From NCBI GenBank assembly GCA_041746105.1, contig JBGTHP010000011.1, positions 5,954-69,953 on the forward strand: a DNA stretch of 64,000 nt, in the 5' to 3' direction. Of this stretch, positions 25,192 through 34,753 are shown one piece after another. Made by a program: the position numbers and the translations under genes. Origin of the DNA: JBFHRE01 sp041746105 (GTDB lineage Bacteria > Actinomycetota > Acidimicrobiia > Spongiisociales > ZC4RG35). Positions within the stretch are counted from its first letter, which is position 1. Each line of letters opens with the position of its first letter. Under the pieces are notes generated by a model that searched no databases, was not told where the DNA came from, and worked only from the letters and a program-made list of their open reading frames with translations.

Positions 25192-26139
25192 TCAGCTGAG
25201 CCAGGCCTTCCAGACAGCTTCGTTGGCGCTAACCCAGTCCGCCGCAACCTTGGCAGGATCTTCGCCGTCGATCTCCATCGGCGGCAGCATCTCCAACTGA
25301 TCCTCTGTGGTGATCGTGAACTTCTGGAGGAAGGCGAACACGTCAGGCGCCTTCTCCCTGAGCATCGCAGAAGCGGCCTTGATGATCGCGTCTTCTGGAT
25401 AATCACAGTCCACTCCCCCGTCGCCGGCGGCCGCCGAAGCACCACAAGCGTCCGTGTAGGCAGGGAGTGCCACATTTACGAGGTCGTACTTCGCCACGGC
25501 CGCAGTCGGGGTCCACCAATACAACACGATGGGTTCTCCGGCGGCCGCCCTTGCGTCGAGTTCGGCGACGGTGGCGGGCTCAGATCCAGAGAAGATCACC
25601 TGGAAGGGGAGTCCGAGATTGGTGATGATCTGCTCGTCGAACTGGGAGTAAGACGGGTCGGTGCCGAGGAAGCGACCAAGTTCACCGGTCTCGGCGGTCG
25701 CGAACAAGGCCGCATTGGCTGGGTCCATGAAGCCTTCACAGGTCGCCAGTTCTGGATGCTCGTCTATCACGTACCTGGGGACGAACCACCCGATCTTGCC
25801 GATCGCACCGAGTTCTCCGATGTTGACGACGGACCCGTCGTTGAAATAGGTGTTCTCGGCGTCGGTCAGACCCGACGGCCAAATCTCGAGCACCGCGTCG
25901 AGGGTGCCATCTGACATTCCCGTGAACATGGCGTCGTTCTCGTTCACCTCGGAGATCTCTACCGGATATCCCAGTTCGTTCTCGATGATGTTTTTGGCCA
26001 CTTCCACGTTCAGCCGCGAAGCAGACCATGGGTTGACGATCAGGGTGATGGTTGGTTTGTCGCCGTCCGAGCCAGCGCCCCCGCCGCATGCGACTGCGAT
26101 CAAGGCCAAAGCGCTGACCGCGATCAGGGTGCGTTTCAT
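25192..26139 (-). CDS. opuAC: Glycine betaine/choline ABC transporter substrate-binding lipoprotein
   Basis: A 315-residue OpuAC-family protein. The signal peptide ends in LIAVACGGG (Cys18 lipidated), followed by a Gly/Ser linker. Ligand-binding features of the family include VNPWSASRLNVEV near residue 35 and aromatic residues such as the WWTP motif (VLYWWTPTAAV), consistent with a cation-pi cage for a trimethylammonium group. It delivers ligand to the OpuAA-OpuAB transporter encoded divergently. A strong Shine-Dalgarno GAGGAGGA precedes the ATG. The 61 bp between it and opuAA contain a large palindrome, so both sides are probably co-regulated. Confidence 0.9.
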   Translation of the reverse strand: MKRTLIAVSALALIAVACGGGAGSDGDKPTITLIVNPWSASRLNVEVAKNIIENELGYPVEISEVNENDAMFTGMSDGTLDAVLEIWPSGLTDAENTYFNDGSVVNIGELGAIGKIGWFVPRYVIDEHPELATCEGFMDPANAALFATAETGELGRFLGTDPSYSQFDEQIITNLGLPFQVIFSGSEPATVAELDARAAAGEPIVLYWWTPTAAVAKYDLVNVALPAYTDACGASAAAGDGGVDCDYPEDAIIKAASAMLREKAPDVFAFLQKFTITTEDQLEMLPPMEIDGEDPAKVAADWVSANEAVWKAWLS

Positions 26140-26156
26140 GAGTTATTCCTCCTCAA

Positions 26157-26179
26157 ACCCGCTCGACGATCGAACGGGT
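26157..26179. promoter_or_regulatory. Palindromic operator candidate between opuAC and opuAA
   Basis: A 23-bp imperfect palindrome has arms ACCCG-n-TCG and CGA-n-CGGGT around a 5-bp centre. It lies in the short divergent intergenic region between opuAC and the opuAA-opuAB-betA operon, a natural site for a choline- or betaine-sensing repressor. It does not resemble the IclR-type site elsewhere in the window, so another regulator is implied. No betI gene is present. Confidence 0.5.
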
Positions 26180-26200
26180 CACAAGGCTACATTAGGCCAA

Positions 26201-27223
26201 GTGGAACACCAGACACCGGTCTCTTTGCGAGCAGAAAACGTATGGAAAGTGTTCGGGACAAAACCGGCCGCCGCCATCGAGATGGCCCAGGCGGGCGCGA
26301 CCAGATCCGAGATCCTGGCCTCGACCGGGTGCACGGTTGGGGTCAAGGACGTTTCGTTCGAAGTTGGTAGGGGCGAGACCTTCGTTGTCATGGGGCTGTC
26401 CGGCTCCGGAAAGTCGACCCTGATTCGTTGCGTGTCCCGGCTCACCGATGTCACCAAGGGAACCGTGCACGTAGATGACGAAGACGTCACTGCGATGAAC
26501 GACACCCAACTTCGCGATCTGCGGCGGCGAAAGCTGTCGATGGTGTTCCAACATTTCGGCCTGTTTCCACACCGGCGAGTGATCGACAACGCCGCCTACG
26601 GTCTCGAGGTACAAGGCGTGTCCAAAGCAGAACGCCACAAACGATCGCTCGAAGTTCTGGACACCGTCGGTTTGCACGGATTCGAATACCACTACCCCCA
26701 ACAACTCTCAGGCGGGATGCAGCAGCGCGTGGGCCTGGCCAGGGCGCTGGCAGTCCAACCCGAGATCATGTTTTTCGATGAACCGTTTTCTGCATTGGAT
26801 CCGCTGATCCGGCGAGATATGCAAGACGAACTGATCCGTCTTCAGCGCGATTCGAGGCGGACCGTGGTTTTTATAACCCATGACTTCGCCGAAGCCATCA
26901 AGCTGGGTGACCGCATCGCCATCATGAAGGACGGCGCGTTCGACCAGGTCGGGACTGCAGCCGAACTCATAACCAAACCGGCAACCGCCTATGTACGCGA
27001 GTTCACCAAAGACATTCCCAAGGTGAAGGTGCTGCGCGCTGGCGACGTGATGCACGCCACGGCAGACATCGGCTGGCGTGATGTAAACCTCGCCGACACG
27101 ATCGAAACACTCGTTCCGTTCCTCCTCGATGACCCAAGGCCCTTGAATGTCGTCGATGACCACGGAGCGGTGGTCGGCCAGGTTGATCGCACGGCCGTCT
27201 CGGAGATGCTGGGAGCCGATTGA
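26201..27223 (+). CDS. opuAA: Glycine betaine/proline ABC transporter ATP-binding protein
   Basis: A 340-residue OpuAA/ProV-type ATPase. GTG at 26201, preceded by TTAGG, is the chosen start because longer versions would run into divergent opuAC. Walker A is GLSGSGKST, the signature LSGGMQQR, Walker B IMFFDEP, with the family-specific KVFG and FQHFGLFPHR segments. A short C-terminal regulatory segment has one CBS-like stretch (VVDDHGAVVGQVDR) rather than a full CBS pair. It energises uptake of betaine or choline. Coupled to opuAB through a TGATG overlap. Confidence 0.92.
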   Translation: MEHQTPVSLRAENVWKVFGTKPAAAIEMAQAGATRSEILASTGCTVGVKDVSFEVGRGETFVVMGLSGSGKSTLIRCVSRLTDVTKGTVHVDDEDVTAMNDTQLRDLRRRKLSMVFQHFGLFPHRRVIDNAAYGLEVQGVSKAERHKRSLEVLDTVGLHGFEYHYPQQLSGGMQQRVGLARALAVQPEIMFFDEPFSALDPLIRRDMQDELIRLQRDSRRTVVFITHDFAEAIKLGDRIAIMKDGAFDQVGTAAELITKPATAYVREFTKDIPKVKVLRAGDVMHATADIGWRDVNLADTIETLVPFLLDDPRPLNVVDDHGAVVGQVDRTAVSEMLGAD

Positions 27224-29142
27224 TGGCCACCGCCACCGGCGTGGTTGAGATCCCAGACGCCAATCGCCTGCGCCGCTACCTCCCGCCGGTCATCCTGCTG
27301 GTCGCCGTCATCGGGGCGCAAGCAATCATCGGCGCAGGTGTCTCGTTCCCTGCGGGTTTGGACACGTGGCTGGAGGCGCCGATCGACGACGCCGGGAACT
27401 GGATGCGAGCCAACCGCCGCAGCCACCCGCTATTCACCAACTTCTTCAGTCCGATGTCGGGTGGGATCAATTCGATCATCGAGGGTGTCGAAGCCGCCTT
27501 GCGCTGGCTCCCGTGGTTCGCCCTCCTTGCCCTCGTATTCGCGATTCCGGCACGGGTCCGTAGATGGAAACAAGGCCTGGTGGCAGCAGCCGTCTTGGCG
27601 TACACAGGCATCATCGGGTTGTGGGAGGAGTCGATCCAGACCCTCGCCGTCATGTCGGCATCCGTGCTTCTGGCCGTCCTCATCGGGATTCCACTGGGAA
27701 TGTGGGGTGCGCTGCGGACCAGGGTTGAGACAGTCACCCGTCCAATCCTCGATGCCATGCAATCGATTCCGGCCTTCGTCTATTTCCTCCCGCTTTTGAT
27801 GCTTTTCGGAGTCGGTGACGTCCCGGGAGTGGTGGCCACAGTCGTGTACGCACTCCCACCGGTCGTGCGGTTGACCACTCTCGGCATCAAACGAGTGCCG
27901 AGCCAGGCCGTCGAGGCATCGAGGATGAACGGCGCCACGACCCGCCAAACGCTGTTCAAGGTGCAGTTGCCCATGGCGCTTCCCACCATTCTCACGGGTC
28001 TTTCCCAGACGATCATGATGGCGTTGGGGATCGTTGTTCTTGCCACTTTGGTCGGAGCTGGGGGCCTCGGCAGCCCGGTTCTGCAAAGCCTCAACCAGCG
28101 GCGCACCGGAAGGGGCATTGCCGCCGGACTGGCCATTGTTGCGGTTGCGATGGTGCTGGACCGACTTTGGCGTTCGTTGGCCGTTCGGGACAAAGCACAG
28201 AGGGTGAGAAAAAGGACACTTCGGATCGGGATCGCGACACTCGTGATCGCGACTGTGATCGGTCGGGCGCTCAGGGTCGACCGGTTCCCGGACTTGTGGG
28301 ATTGGACGATTTTCGACCCGATCGACGACGGCGTCGCCTGGGCCAGAGACAACCTGCGGTGGGCGACGCGACCGTTCAACGACTTCCTTGTGGCCAACAT
28401 CTATCTTCCGTTGCGAGATGGTCTCACCGATACGGTCGCCTGGCCTGTGTTGATTCTGGTGACCGGTTACATGGGTTGGCGCCTCAAAGGCTGGAAGCTC
28501 GGAGTCTTCGGTGCCATCTCTGTCACCGTGATCGGGCTGACCGGATTATGGGATCTCTCCGTCGATACTCTCGTCCAGGTCCTGATGGCCACCGCTCTGT
28601 CGGTTGTTGTCGCCATCCCGATCGGAGTGTGGGCCGGGCGCCGACCGAGGGTCGAATCAGCCCTCGGTCCGTTCCTGGATGCATTGCAAACCATTCCGTC
28701 CCTGGTCTACATCATCCCGGCGGTGATCCTGTTCACGGTCGGTGTGGTACCAGGAATCATCGCGACGGTTCTTTACGCCATGGTGCCGGGAGTTCGCATC
28801 ACTGCCCTCGGAATCCGACAGGTGCCGGAAGACAGCATTGAGGCGTCGGAGACCTACGGCGCCACTCCCCGCCAAACGATGTATGGCGTGCGAGTGCCTC
28901 TGGCCGCTCCCACCATCATGGCCGGGATCAACCAGGTGATCATGATGGTTCTGGCAATGGTCATCATCACCGGCCTCGTCGGCGGGGGCGCCCTCGGATT
29001 CGAGACGGTTCGGGCGCTCAATCGCAGCTTGTTCGGGCTTGGGTTCGAGGTCGGCCTGGCGCTCGTCCTCATGGCAATGGTGCTCGACCGCTACACAGAG
29101 GCTGCTGCTCTCCGGCTCCAACCGCCAAGCAACCCGAGCTGA
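27223..29142 (+). CDS. opuAB: Glycine betaine ABC transporter permease with two fused permease domains
   Basis: A 639-residue membrane protein made of two tandem binding-protein-dependent permease domains. Each has an EAA-type loop (VEASRMNGATTRQTLFKVQL near residue 230 and IEASETYGATPRQTMYGVRV near residue 550) and several transmembrane helices. The duplication would let a single polypeptide form the whole channel normally made by a homodimer. A TTG at 27220 would also fit, but the ATG at 27223 overlaps the opuAA stop and is preferred. Followed by betA after 2 nt. Confidence 0.9.
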   Translation: MATATGVVEIPDANRLRRYLPPVILLVAVIGAQAIIGAGVSFPAGLDTWLEAPIDDAGNWMRANRRSHPLFTNFFSPMSGGINSIIEGVEAALRWLPWFALLALVFAIPARVRRWKQGLVAAAVLAYTGIIGLWEESIQTLAVMSASVLLAVLIGIPLGMWGALRTRVETVTRPILDAMQSIPAFVYFLPLLMLFGVGDVPGVVATVVYALPPVVRLTTLGIKRVPSQAVEASRMNGATTRQTLFKVQLPMALPTILTGLSQTIMMALGIVVLATLVGAGGLGSPVLQSLNQRRTGRGIAAGLAIVAVAMVLDRLWRSLAVRDKAQRVRKRTLRIGIATLVIATVIGRALRVDRFPDLWDWTIFDPIDDGVAWARDNLRWATRPFNDFLVANIYLPLRDGLTDTVAWPVLILVTGYMGWRLKGWKLGVFGAISVTVIGLTGLWDLSVDTLVQVLMATALSVVVAIPIGVWAGRRPRVESALGPFLDALQTIPSLVYIIPAVILFTVGVVPGIIATVLYAMVPGVRITALGIRQVPEDSIEASETYGATPRQTMYGVRVPLAAPTIMAGINQVIMMVLAMVIITGLVGGGALGFETVRALNRSLFGLGFEVGLALVLMAMVLDRYTEAAALRLQPPSNPS

Positions 29143-29144
29143 CA

Positions 29145-30803
29145 ATGGCCTACGACTTTGTCATCGTCGGCGGTGGATCCGCCGGAAGCGCCCTCGCCAA
29201 CCGGTTGTCGGCGGACCGGTCGAACCGGGTGCTGGTGTTGGAGGCGGGCCGCCCCGACTATCGCTGGGATGTGTTCATCCACATGCCGGCCGCTCTCGCA
29301 TTCCCGATCGGCAGCCGGTTCTACGACTGGAAATACCAGTCAGAGCCTGAACCGTTCATGGGCGATCGCCGGGTGTACCACGCCCGGGGCAAGGTGCTGG
29401 GGGGATCATCGAGCATCAACGGCATGATCTTCCAACGGGGAAACCCGATGGACTACGAACGGTGGGCATCCGATCCCGGCATGGAGACCTGGGACTTCGC
29501 ACACTGTCTGCCTTATTTCAAACGGATGGAAACCTGTATCGCAGGCGGAGATGACTGGCGAGGTGACGATGGACCGCTCAAACTGGAACGGGGACCGGCC
29601 ACCAACCCGCTCTTCGGTGCTTTCTTCGACGCTGTCCAGCAAGCTGGCTACCCGCTCACCGACGACGTCAACGGTTTTCGCCAGGAAGGATTCGCCCGCT
29701 TCGATCGCAATGTCTACCGGGGCCGCCGTCTCAGCGCCGCCCGGGCCTACCTTCACCCGGTCATGGACCGAGCCAACCTCGAGGTCGTAACACGAGCCCT
29801 GGTCAATCGGGTGGTCTTCGAAGGCAAACGGGCGGTTGGGGTCGAATACATCAAGGGAGGAAAAACCCAGGTTGCAAAGGCCGGCGAGGTGGTCATGTGC
29901 GGCGGCGCCTTCAACTCTCCCCAACTCCTCCAACTATCTGGTGTCGGAAATGCCGACGAACTGCGCCCGCTCGGTGTTGAGGTGGTCCAACATCTTCCGG
30001 GAGTCGGCGAACACCTCCAGGACCACCTCGAGGTCTACGTCCAGCACGCCTCGAAACAGCCGGTGTCGATCCAGCCCTGGATGGCGATGTGGCGACGTCC
30101 GCTGGTCGGTCTCATGTGGCTCTTCCGCAAAGGTCCTGGAGCGACGAACCATTTCGAAGGTGGGGGGTTCGTTCGCTCAAACGCCGATGTCCTCTACCCC
30201 AACCTCATGTTCCATTTTTTGCCCATCGCCATTCGATACGACGGCTCTTCGCCTGCGGGTGGCCACGGTTATCAGGTTCATGTTGGGCCGATGTACTCCG
30301 ACGCCCGCGGTTCGGTGAAGATCACGTCGACCGATCCCAGAAAACACCCTGCGATTCGTTTCAACTATCTGTCCACCGATCAGGACAAAAGGGAGTGGGT
30401 TGAGGCCATTCGGGTCACGAGAACGATCCTCGGTCAGTCGGCTTTCGAGCCGTACAACGACGGCGAAATCTCACCAGGGCCGACCGTGGAAACGGATCAA
30501 GAAATCCTCGACTGGGTTGCTCGCGACGGCGAAACCGCACTCCACCCATCCTGTACCTGCCGCATGGGTACCGACGAACTGTCTGTGATCGACCCGCTCT
30601 CGATGAAGGTTCACGGTCTCGACGGCGTCAGGGTGGTCGACGCCTCGTCTATGCCTTACGTGACCAACGGGAATATCTATGCGCCGGTGATGATGGTTGC
30701 CGAAAAGGCTGCAGATCTCATTCTCGGGAACACCCCGCTTCCTCCAGACAAAGCCGACTGGTACCGGATCGGCGGCGCCCGACCACCTACTCCGCAGTTC
30801 TAA
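29145..30803 (+). CDS. betA: Choline dehydrogenase-like GMC oxidoreductase
   Basis: A 552-residue GMC flavoprotein. The FAD motif FVIVGGGSAGSALANRL is at residues 5-21. GMC signature ARGKVLGGSSSINGM is near residue 85 and the C-terminal catalytic region HPSCTCRMG and NGNIYAPVMM follow. Length and motifs agree with BetA, which oxidises choline to betaine aldehyde, often on to betaine. Other GMC alcohol dehydrogenases are close relatives, but co-transcription with opuAA-opuAB makes choline the likely substrate. No betB (betaine aldehyde dehydrogenase) is in the window. Confidence 0.88.
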   Translation: MAYDFVIVGGGSAGSALANRLSADRSNRVLVLEAGRPDYRWDVFIHMPAALAFPIGSRFYDWKYQSEPEPFMGDRRVYHARGKVLGGSSSINGMIFQRGNPMDYERWASDPGMETWDFAHCLPYFKRMETCIAGGDDWRGDDGPLKLERGPATNPLFGAFFDAVQQAGYPLTDDVNGFRQEGFARFDRNVYRGRRLSAARAYLHPVMDRANLEVVTRALVNRVVFEGKRAVGVEYIKGGKTQVAKAGEVVMCGGAFNSPQLLQLSGVGNADELRPLGVEVVQHLPGVGEHLQDHLEVYVQHASKQPVSIQPWMAMWRRPLVGLMWLFRKGPGATNHFEGGGFVRSNADVLYPNLMFHFLPIAIRYDGSSPAGGHGYQVHVGPMYSDARGSVKITSTDPRKHPAIRFNYLSTDQDKREWVEAIRVTRTILGQSAFEPYNDGEISPGPTVETDQEILDWVARDGETALHPSCTCRMGTDELSVIDPLSMKVHGLDGVRVVDASSMPYVTNGNIYAPVMMVAEKAADLILGNTPLPPDKADWYRIGGARPPTPQF

Positions 30804-30960
30804 TCGCCCCCGGCGAAGACGGATGGCCCCTTTTAACCGGAACATCAGCGCGTATGCTGATTGGCATGGCCATATCTGCCCAAGGTCCGGTCAGGCTGGT
30901 TGACGACGCCCGATTGACGCTTTCGAAGCCCATCAGAAAGCGTAACTCAGGGGGCGTGGT
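30804..30960 (+). promoter_or_regulatory. Leader of the second Tad-like cluster with two stem-loops
   Basis: The 157-nt region before the TTG-started TadE gene contains the hairpins ATCAGC/GCTGAT (around 30845-30860) and ACGCTTTC/GAAAGCGT (30917-30924 with 30936-30943). A purine-rich AGGGGG ribosome-binding site is at 30949-30954. I could not match it to a known riboswitch consensus. Confidence 0.35.
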
Positions 30961-31548
30961 TTGAACGCGTCCCACTCCATCGGTCGAGGTGGGAAAGGCC
31001 AGCGCGGCGCCACCATGGTGGAGGCCGCCATCGTTCTCCCGATCCTTTTCATGGCCTTGTTCGCCGTCGTCGAATACGGACTCCTATTCAAGGACTGGCT
31101 GACAGTTGGCCACGCCGCTCGAGAGGGCGTGAGGGTGGGCGCTACCCTTGGGGACGATCGCTTCGCAAACATCGAATTGCTCGACACCGTCGCCGACGTC
31201 ATGGGGACCGCCTCGATCGACGACCCCGGAATGGTGGTACGGATTTACAACCCCACCGGTGCCGGCTCCGATACCTACACCTACAACCCTTCGTCGTCCA
31301 TCTGTAAAGGCGCAGGCGATTGCTGTCTGTGGACACCATGTCCTGATCCGAGCCCCGAATACGTTGCTTCTGGCGACTACACCGCGCCGGCCTGGCTTCC
31401 GAGCGGTCGCGACATCTCGGCACCCGTCACCGACCGTATCGGGGTCGAGATCTCGTACTTCCACGCGTACATAACCGGTTTGATACCCGGTCCCAACGAT
31501 CTCACCGTCGCCGTCGAGTATCAGGTCGAGCCGCAGGTGTTCTCTTGA
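30961..31548 (+). CDS. TadE-family protein, cluster 2 (TTG start)
   Basis: A 195-residue TadE protein starting at TTG 30961, six bases after AGGGGG. The signature is GGKGQRGATMVEAAIVLPILFM with conserved Glu before a hydrophobic helix, then an exported domain with AREGVRVGATLGDD. A Cys cluster (CKGAGDCCLWTPC) is likely disulfide-bonded. It overlaps the next TadE gene by 4 nt (TTGA). Minor pseudopilin role inferred from the family. Confidence 0.82.
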   Translation: MNASHSIGRGGKGQRGATMVEAAIVLPILFMALFAVVEYGLLFKDWLTVGHAAREGVRVGATLGDDRFANIELLDTVADVMGTASIDDPGMVVRIYNPTGAGSDTYTYNPSSSICKGAGDCCLWTPCPDPSPEYVASGDYTAPAWLPSGRDISAPVTDRIGVEISYFHAYITGLIPGPNDLTVAVEYQVEPQVFS

Positions 31549-32138
31549 CGACGCGACGAACTCGAACGCGCCACGAAAGCGGAGCCGCCGCGATCGAGAC
31601 CGCCGTGGTGCTCATGTTGGTTCTATCCGTCGCGATCGGCATGGTCGAGACCGCGCTGGTGGTCCTGGACAAATTGGCCGTCGGGAACGCCTCAAGAGAA
31701 GGCGCCAGGGTCGGTGCGATCGCTGCGGATGACCCGACCGCGGATACTCTCATCGTCTCTGTGGTGGAGAAGGCGTTGTGCTCGCACGACTTCGGACAGG
31801 CCACCCGCATCCTGGTCTACCAGTCCCTTCCCGACGGCAAGGTCCCCGGCCATCTCGGAGAAGCGGCGTACACGACGTTCAATCCTGGTCTCGTCAACGT
31901 CTTCACACCAAATGGCGGGTCCAACGCCTGTAGCAACGGCAACACCGTGCCTGACTTCTCCAAGTCGGCAGGCACGTGGGATCCGGCCGTCCGTGACAAT
32001 GATTTGCCGGGCGGCCTCGACGAACTCGGCGTTCTCATCGTTTTCGACCACGACGATGCCACTGGGCTCTATCCGATCTTTGAACAGACCTACTCCGAAT
32101 TCTCGGTGATGCGACTGCAGCCAGATGTGACCAGTTGA
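31545..32138 (+). CDS. Second TadE-family protein, cluster 2 (TTG start)
   Basis: A 197-residue TadE protein beginning at the TTGA overlap with the preceding gene. It contains RTRHESGAAAIETAVVLMLV and the shared SREGARVGAIAADDPTADT segment. The extracytoplasmic domain is longer and Asp/Pro-rich. It is followed by tadG after 13 nt. Same inferred minor-pseudopilin role as its paralogues. Confidence 0.8.
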   Translation: MTTRRTRTRHESGAAAIETAVVLMLVLSVAIGMVETALVVLDKLAVGNASREGARVGAIAADDPTADTLIVSVVEKALCSHDFGQATRILVYQSLPDGKVPGHLGEAAYTTFNPGLVNVFTPNGGSNACSNGNTVPDFSKSAGTWDPAVRDNDLPGGLDELGVLIVFDHDDATGLYPIFEQTYSEFSVMRLQPDVTS

Positions 32139-32151
32139 GTGATGGAGTGAC

Positions 32152-33732
32152 ATGAGCAACAGACGAAAGGTCAGAGAACTCCTCGAAGAAAAGGGCATCA
32201 GCCTCCCGCTTGTGGCCATGAGCCTATTCCTGCTGATGTCGCTGGCGGCTTTTGCCATCGACCTCGGCTGGTTCTATGTCAACTCTCAACGAGTCCAGCG
32301 CGCGGCCGATGCCGCGGCACTGGCGGGTGTGGTGCACCTTCCGACAAGTGAAGCCAACGCCATCGCGGCGGCAGTCGAGGTCGGCACCAACAACGCCTAT
32401 GCCGACCAACCAGGCGACGAGACGTCAGGGGCATATCCACAACTGGTGGCGACCAAGATCGACGCGACACAGCTCAAAGTCCAAATCTACGACGAGGTGC
32501 CGACCTTCTTTTTGAAGGTGCTCGGGATGAACACCCAGTTGATCACCGAATACGCAATCGCCGAGTTCGTTCCCCCGCTCAAGCTGGGAAGCCCTGGAAA
32601 CTCCTTCGGAAATGGATGCGACCCCAGACAGGCCGGGTGCGTTGGCCAACCAAACTTCTGGGCGAACATTCATGGTCGCGATACCGACACACGAATGGGC
32701 GACGCATACTCGTCACGATGCAACGACGGGGAAACCAGTGGAAATGCCGGGTGTGTCGTGAACCCCAGTTTCTCCAGAGTTCTCACAACGAACGCCTATG
32801 ACGGATATCTCTACGGAATCGAAGCAAACGGTGAAGGCTCGATCACGATCCAGTTCATCGACATCGCCTTTCGCAACCGATCCGGCGGGCAGACGACGAG
32901 CGACGCCATTCGGACCGGAGACCGCGCGTGCGAGGCGGGTGCCTGGGGCAACTCGGCCGCCCCCGATTGTGGACCCGATGTTCAGGTGACCCTCTACGCC
33001 CCCGATGAAACCACTCTCGACCTCTCCGATGCCGTGGCGTTGTGCACCCACACCTTTACTCCGATTCCCCAGACCAACGACTTCTCCACCGCAAGCTACG
33101 TATGGCAGGCGCCTCCTGGCGGCTGCTGGACACAGGCGGGGCCTGGCATCGGCACCTATGTCCTGCAGGTTCGCTTGGTGAATGCCGCCGGCAATCAGGC
33201 TGGGCTCAATCGTTATTCGGTCAGAGTCACCTCACCAGGAGGCAACGCAAAGCTGTTCGGCCTGCGCGACATGTCGATCTACAACAACTTCCAGGGAAGC
33301 TCATCGCTGTTCTACCTGGCAGAGATGACACCGGTCTATGCCGGCAAGACCTTTGTAATCGAGTTGTACGACCCGGGTGAGGTTCCATTGAATACGGACA
33401 ACTTCATCCAATTGATGGATCCGACCGACACCGGCGACGGCATCGCGGACACCTGTGAGGTGTATTGGAAGGACGCTGAAGGTGATGCGTGGCAGTCACT
33501 GGGGACCCACAGCCCATGCAGCGTCAACGCCCGACGTGCCAACAACAACGATCGATACCAGGACGACTGGATGAAAATCGAGTATGAGGTGCCTGACACC
33601 TACACCTGCGCAGGCGCGCTCGGTTGTTGGTGGAGGATCAGGTACAACTATGCGGGAGCCGGAAGCGTCAACGACACGACCACCTGGCGCGCCTACGTGA
33701 TCGGCAACCCGATACACCTCATCCGAGGCTGA
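32152..33732 (+). CDS. TadG-like protein with long exported domain, cluster 2
   Basis: A 526-residue paralogue of the TadG-like protein at 23088. The Tad N-module is EKGISLPLVAMSLFLL, then AIDLGWFYVNSQRVQRAAD and ALAGVVHLPTS. The exported region carries many Cys residues (for example CDPRQAGCVG and CAGALGCWW), suggesting a disulfide-stabilised surface domain. It ends with TTWRAYVIGNPIHL, almost as in cluster 1. The gene converges with the homocysteine methyltransferase gene. Surface or pilus function is inferred. Confidence 0.8.
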   Translation: MSNRRKVRELLEEKGISLPLVAMSLFLLMSLAAFAIDLGWFYVNSQRVQRAADAAALAGVVHLPTSEANAIAAAVEVGTNNAYADQPGDETSGAYPQLVATKIDATQLKVQIYDEVPTFFLKVLGMNTQLITEYAIAEFVPPLKLGSPGNSFGNGCDPRQAGCVGQPNFWANIHGRDTDTRMGDAYSSRCNDGETSGNAGCVVNPSFSRVLTTNAYDGYLYGIEANGEGSITIQFIDIAFRNRSGGQTTSDAIRTGDRACEAGAWGNSAAPDCGPDVQVTLYAPDETTLDLSDAVALCTHTFTPIPQTNDFSTASYVWQAPPGGCWTQAGPGIGTYVLQVRLVNAAGNQAGLNRYSVRVTSPGGNAKLFGLRDMSIYNNFQGSSSLFYLAEMTPVYAGKTFVIELYDPGEVPLNTDNFIQLMDPTDTGDGIADTCEVYWKDAEGDAWQSLGTHSPCSVNARRANNNDRYQDDWMKIEYEVPDTYTCAGALGCWWRIRYNYAGAGSVNDTTTWRAYVIGNPIHLIRG

Positions 33733-33757
33733 TTTCCAAAGGCGCAGCCGGCGCTCG

Positions 33758-34753
33758 TCAACCCCGCCGGCGGCCTTCGCGCCTCGGAACCGCGACAGCG
33801 AGAGCGTGCGCTTCCAAACGCTCCTCGATCTCGGATCGCTCTGGACGTGAGCCTCCGGGATGGTCGTCAACGGCTTTGCGCACCGCTGCAATATGGTCGG
33901 GGGTCGAACCGCAGCAGGTCCCGATGATCCTGGCGCCGGCTCGTATTGCAAGCTCGACATACTCTGCCATGCCGCTCGGCCCGATCGGATACACCAAGCG
34001 GTCGGTCTCGTACAGCGGGATTCCGCAATTCGACTTCGTCACTACAACGGCCGCCGGCGCGATCTCGGTGATGTCGAAAGCCGCCGCCACCGCGTCCCCT
34101 GGACCGATACCACAGTTGCCGCCGATGGCAGATGGGCGGTGCTGCTGATCCGACCACCACTCCCCCACCGCCTTCGGTGCGATCCCCATCATCGTTCGGC
34201 CGACAGTGTCGAAACTCAACGTTGCCGAAAACGGAATACCAATGGTGGCTGCCGCGGCGGTGGCGGCGTTCAATTCCTCGAAAGATGAGATCGTTTCTAT
34301 CCACAGGACGTCGACGCCCGCCTCAGCCAGGGCGAGGCACTGCTCGGTGAAGATCTCGACACCGTGATCGTGGCTCATCGGCCCGAGCGGTTCGAAGAGA
34401 TCCCCGGTAGGGCCGACGCTTCCCGCGACCAGAACCTCGCGTTCGGATACGTCGGCAACCGAACGCGCCAGGTCGACTGCGGCCCGGTTGAGTTCCGCCA
34501 CCCGGTTCTGGAGCCCGTGCAGCGCAAGCCGGCGCCGGTTTCCGCCAAAAGTGTTGGTGAGGATGATGTCGGATCCGGCTCCGACGAATCCGGCGTGGAC
34601 TTTCGAGACCAACTCTGGTTCTTCGATGTTCAGAAGCTCTGGACACCCACCGCCTTCCAGCCCGAGCGAGAACAGCGTGGTACCCATTGCCCCGTCAGCC
34701 ACCAGGATCCCCCGTTTGCCGAGTAGATCTTCGAGGTTGTTCAGGTTTCTCAT
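33758..34753 (-). CDS. Homocysteine S-methyltransferase family protein (betaine-homocysteine methyltransferase-like)
   Basis: A 331-residue zinc-dependent Pfam S-methyl_trans protein. The first strand DGAMGTTLFSLGLEGGGCPE is typical, and zinc ligands are present in GGNCGIGPGD and the Cys-Cys pair of GTCCGSTPDHI. Such enzymes transfer a methyl group to homocysteine to make methionine; donors include betaine, S-methylmethionine or methylated corrinoids. In a betaine-catabolic region, betaine is an attractive donor, but the sequence alone does not decide. A GGAGGA ribosome-binding site and a structured leader precede it. Confidence 0.82.
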   Translation of the reverse strand: MRNLNNLEDLLGKRGILVADGAMGTTLFSLGLEGGGCPELLNIEEPELVSKVHAGFVGAGSDIILTNTFGGNRRRLALHGLQNRVAELNRAAVDLARSVADVSEREVLVAGSVGPTGDLFEPLGPMSHDHGVEIFTEQCLALAEAGVDVLWIETISSFEELNAATAAAATIGIPFSATLSFDTVGRTMMGIAPKAVGEWWSDQQHRPSAIGGNCGIGPGDAVAAAFDITEIAPAAVVVTKSNCGIPLYETDRLVYPIGPSGMAEYVELAIRAGARIIGTCCGSTPDHIAAVRKAVDDHPGGSRPERSEIEERLEAHALAVAVPRREGRRRG

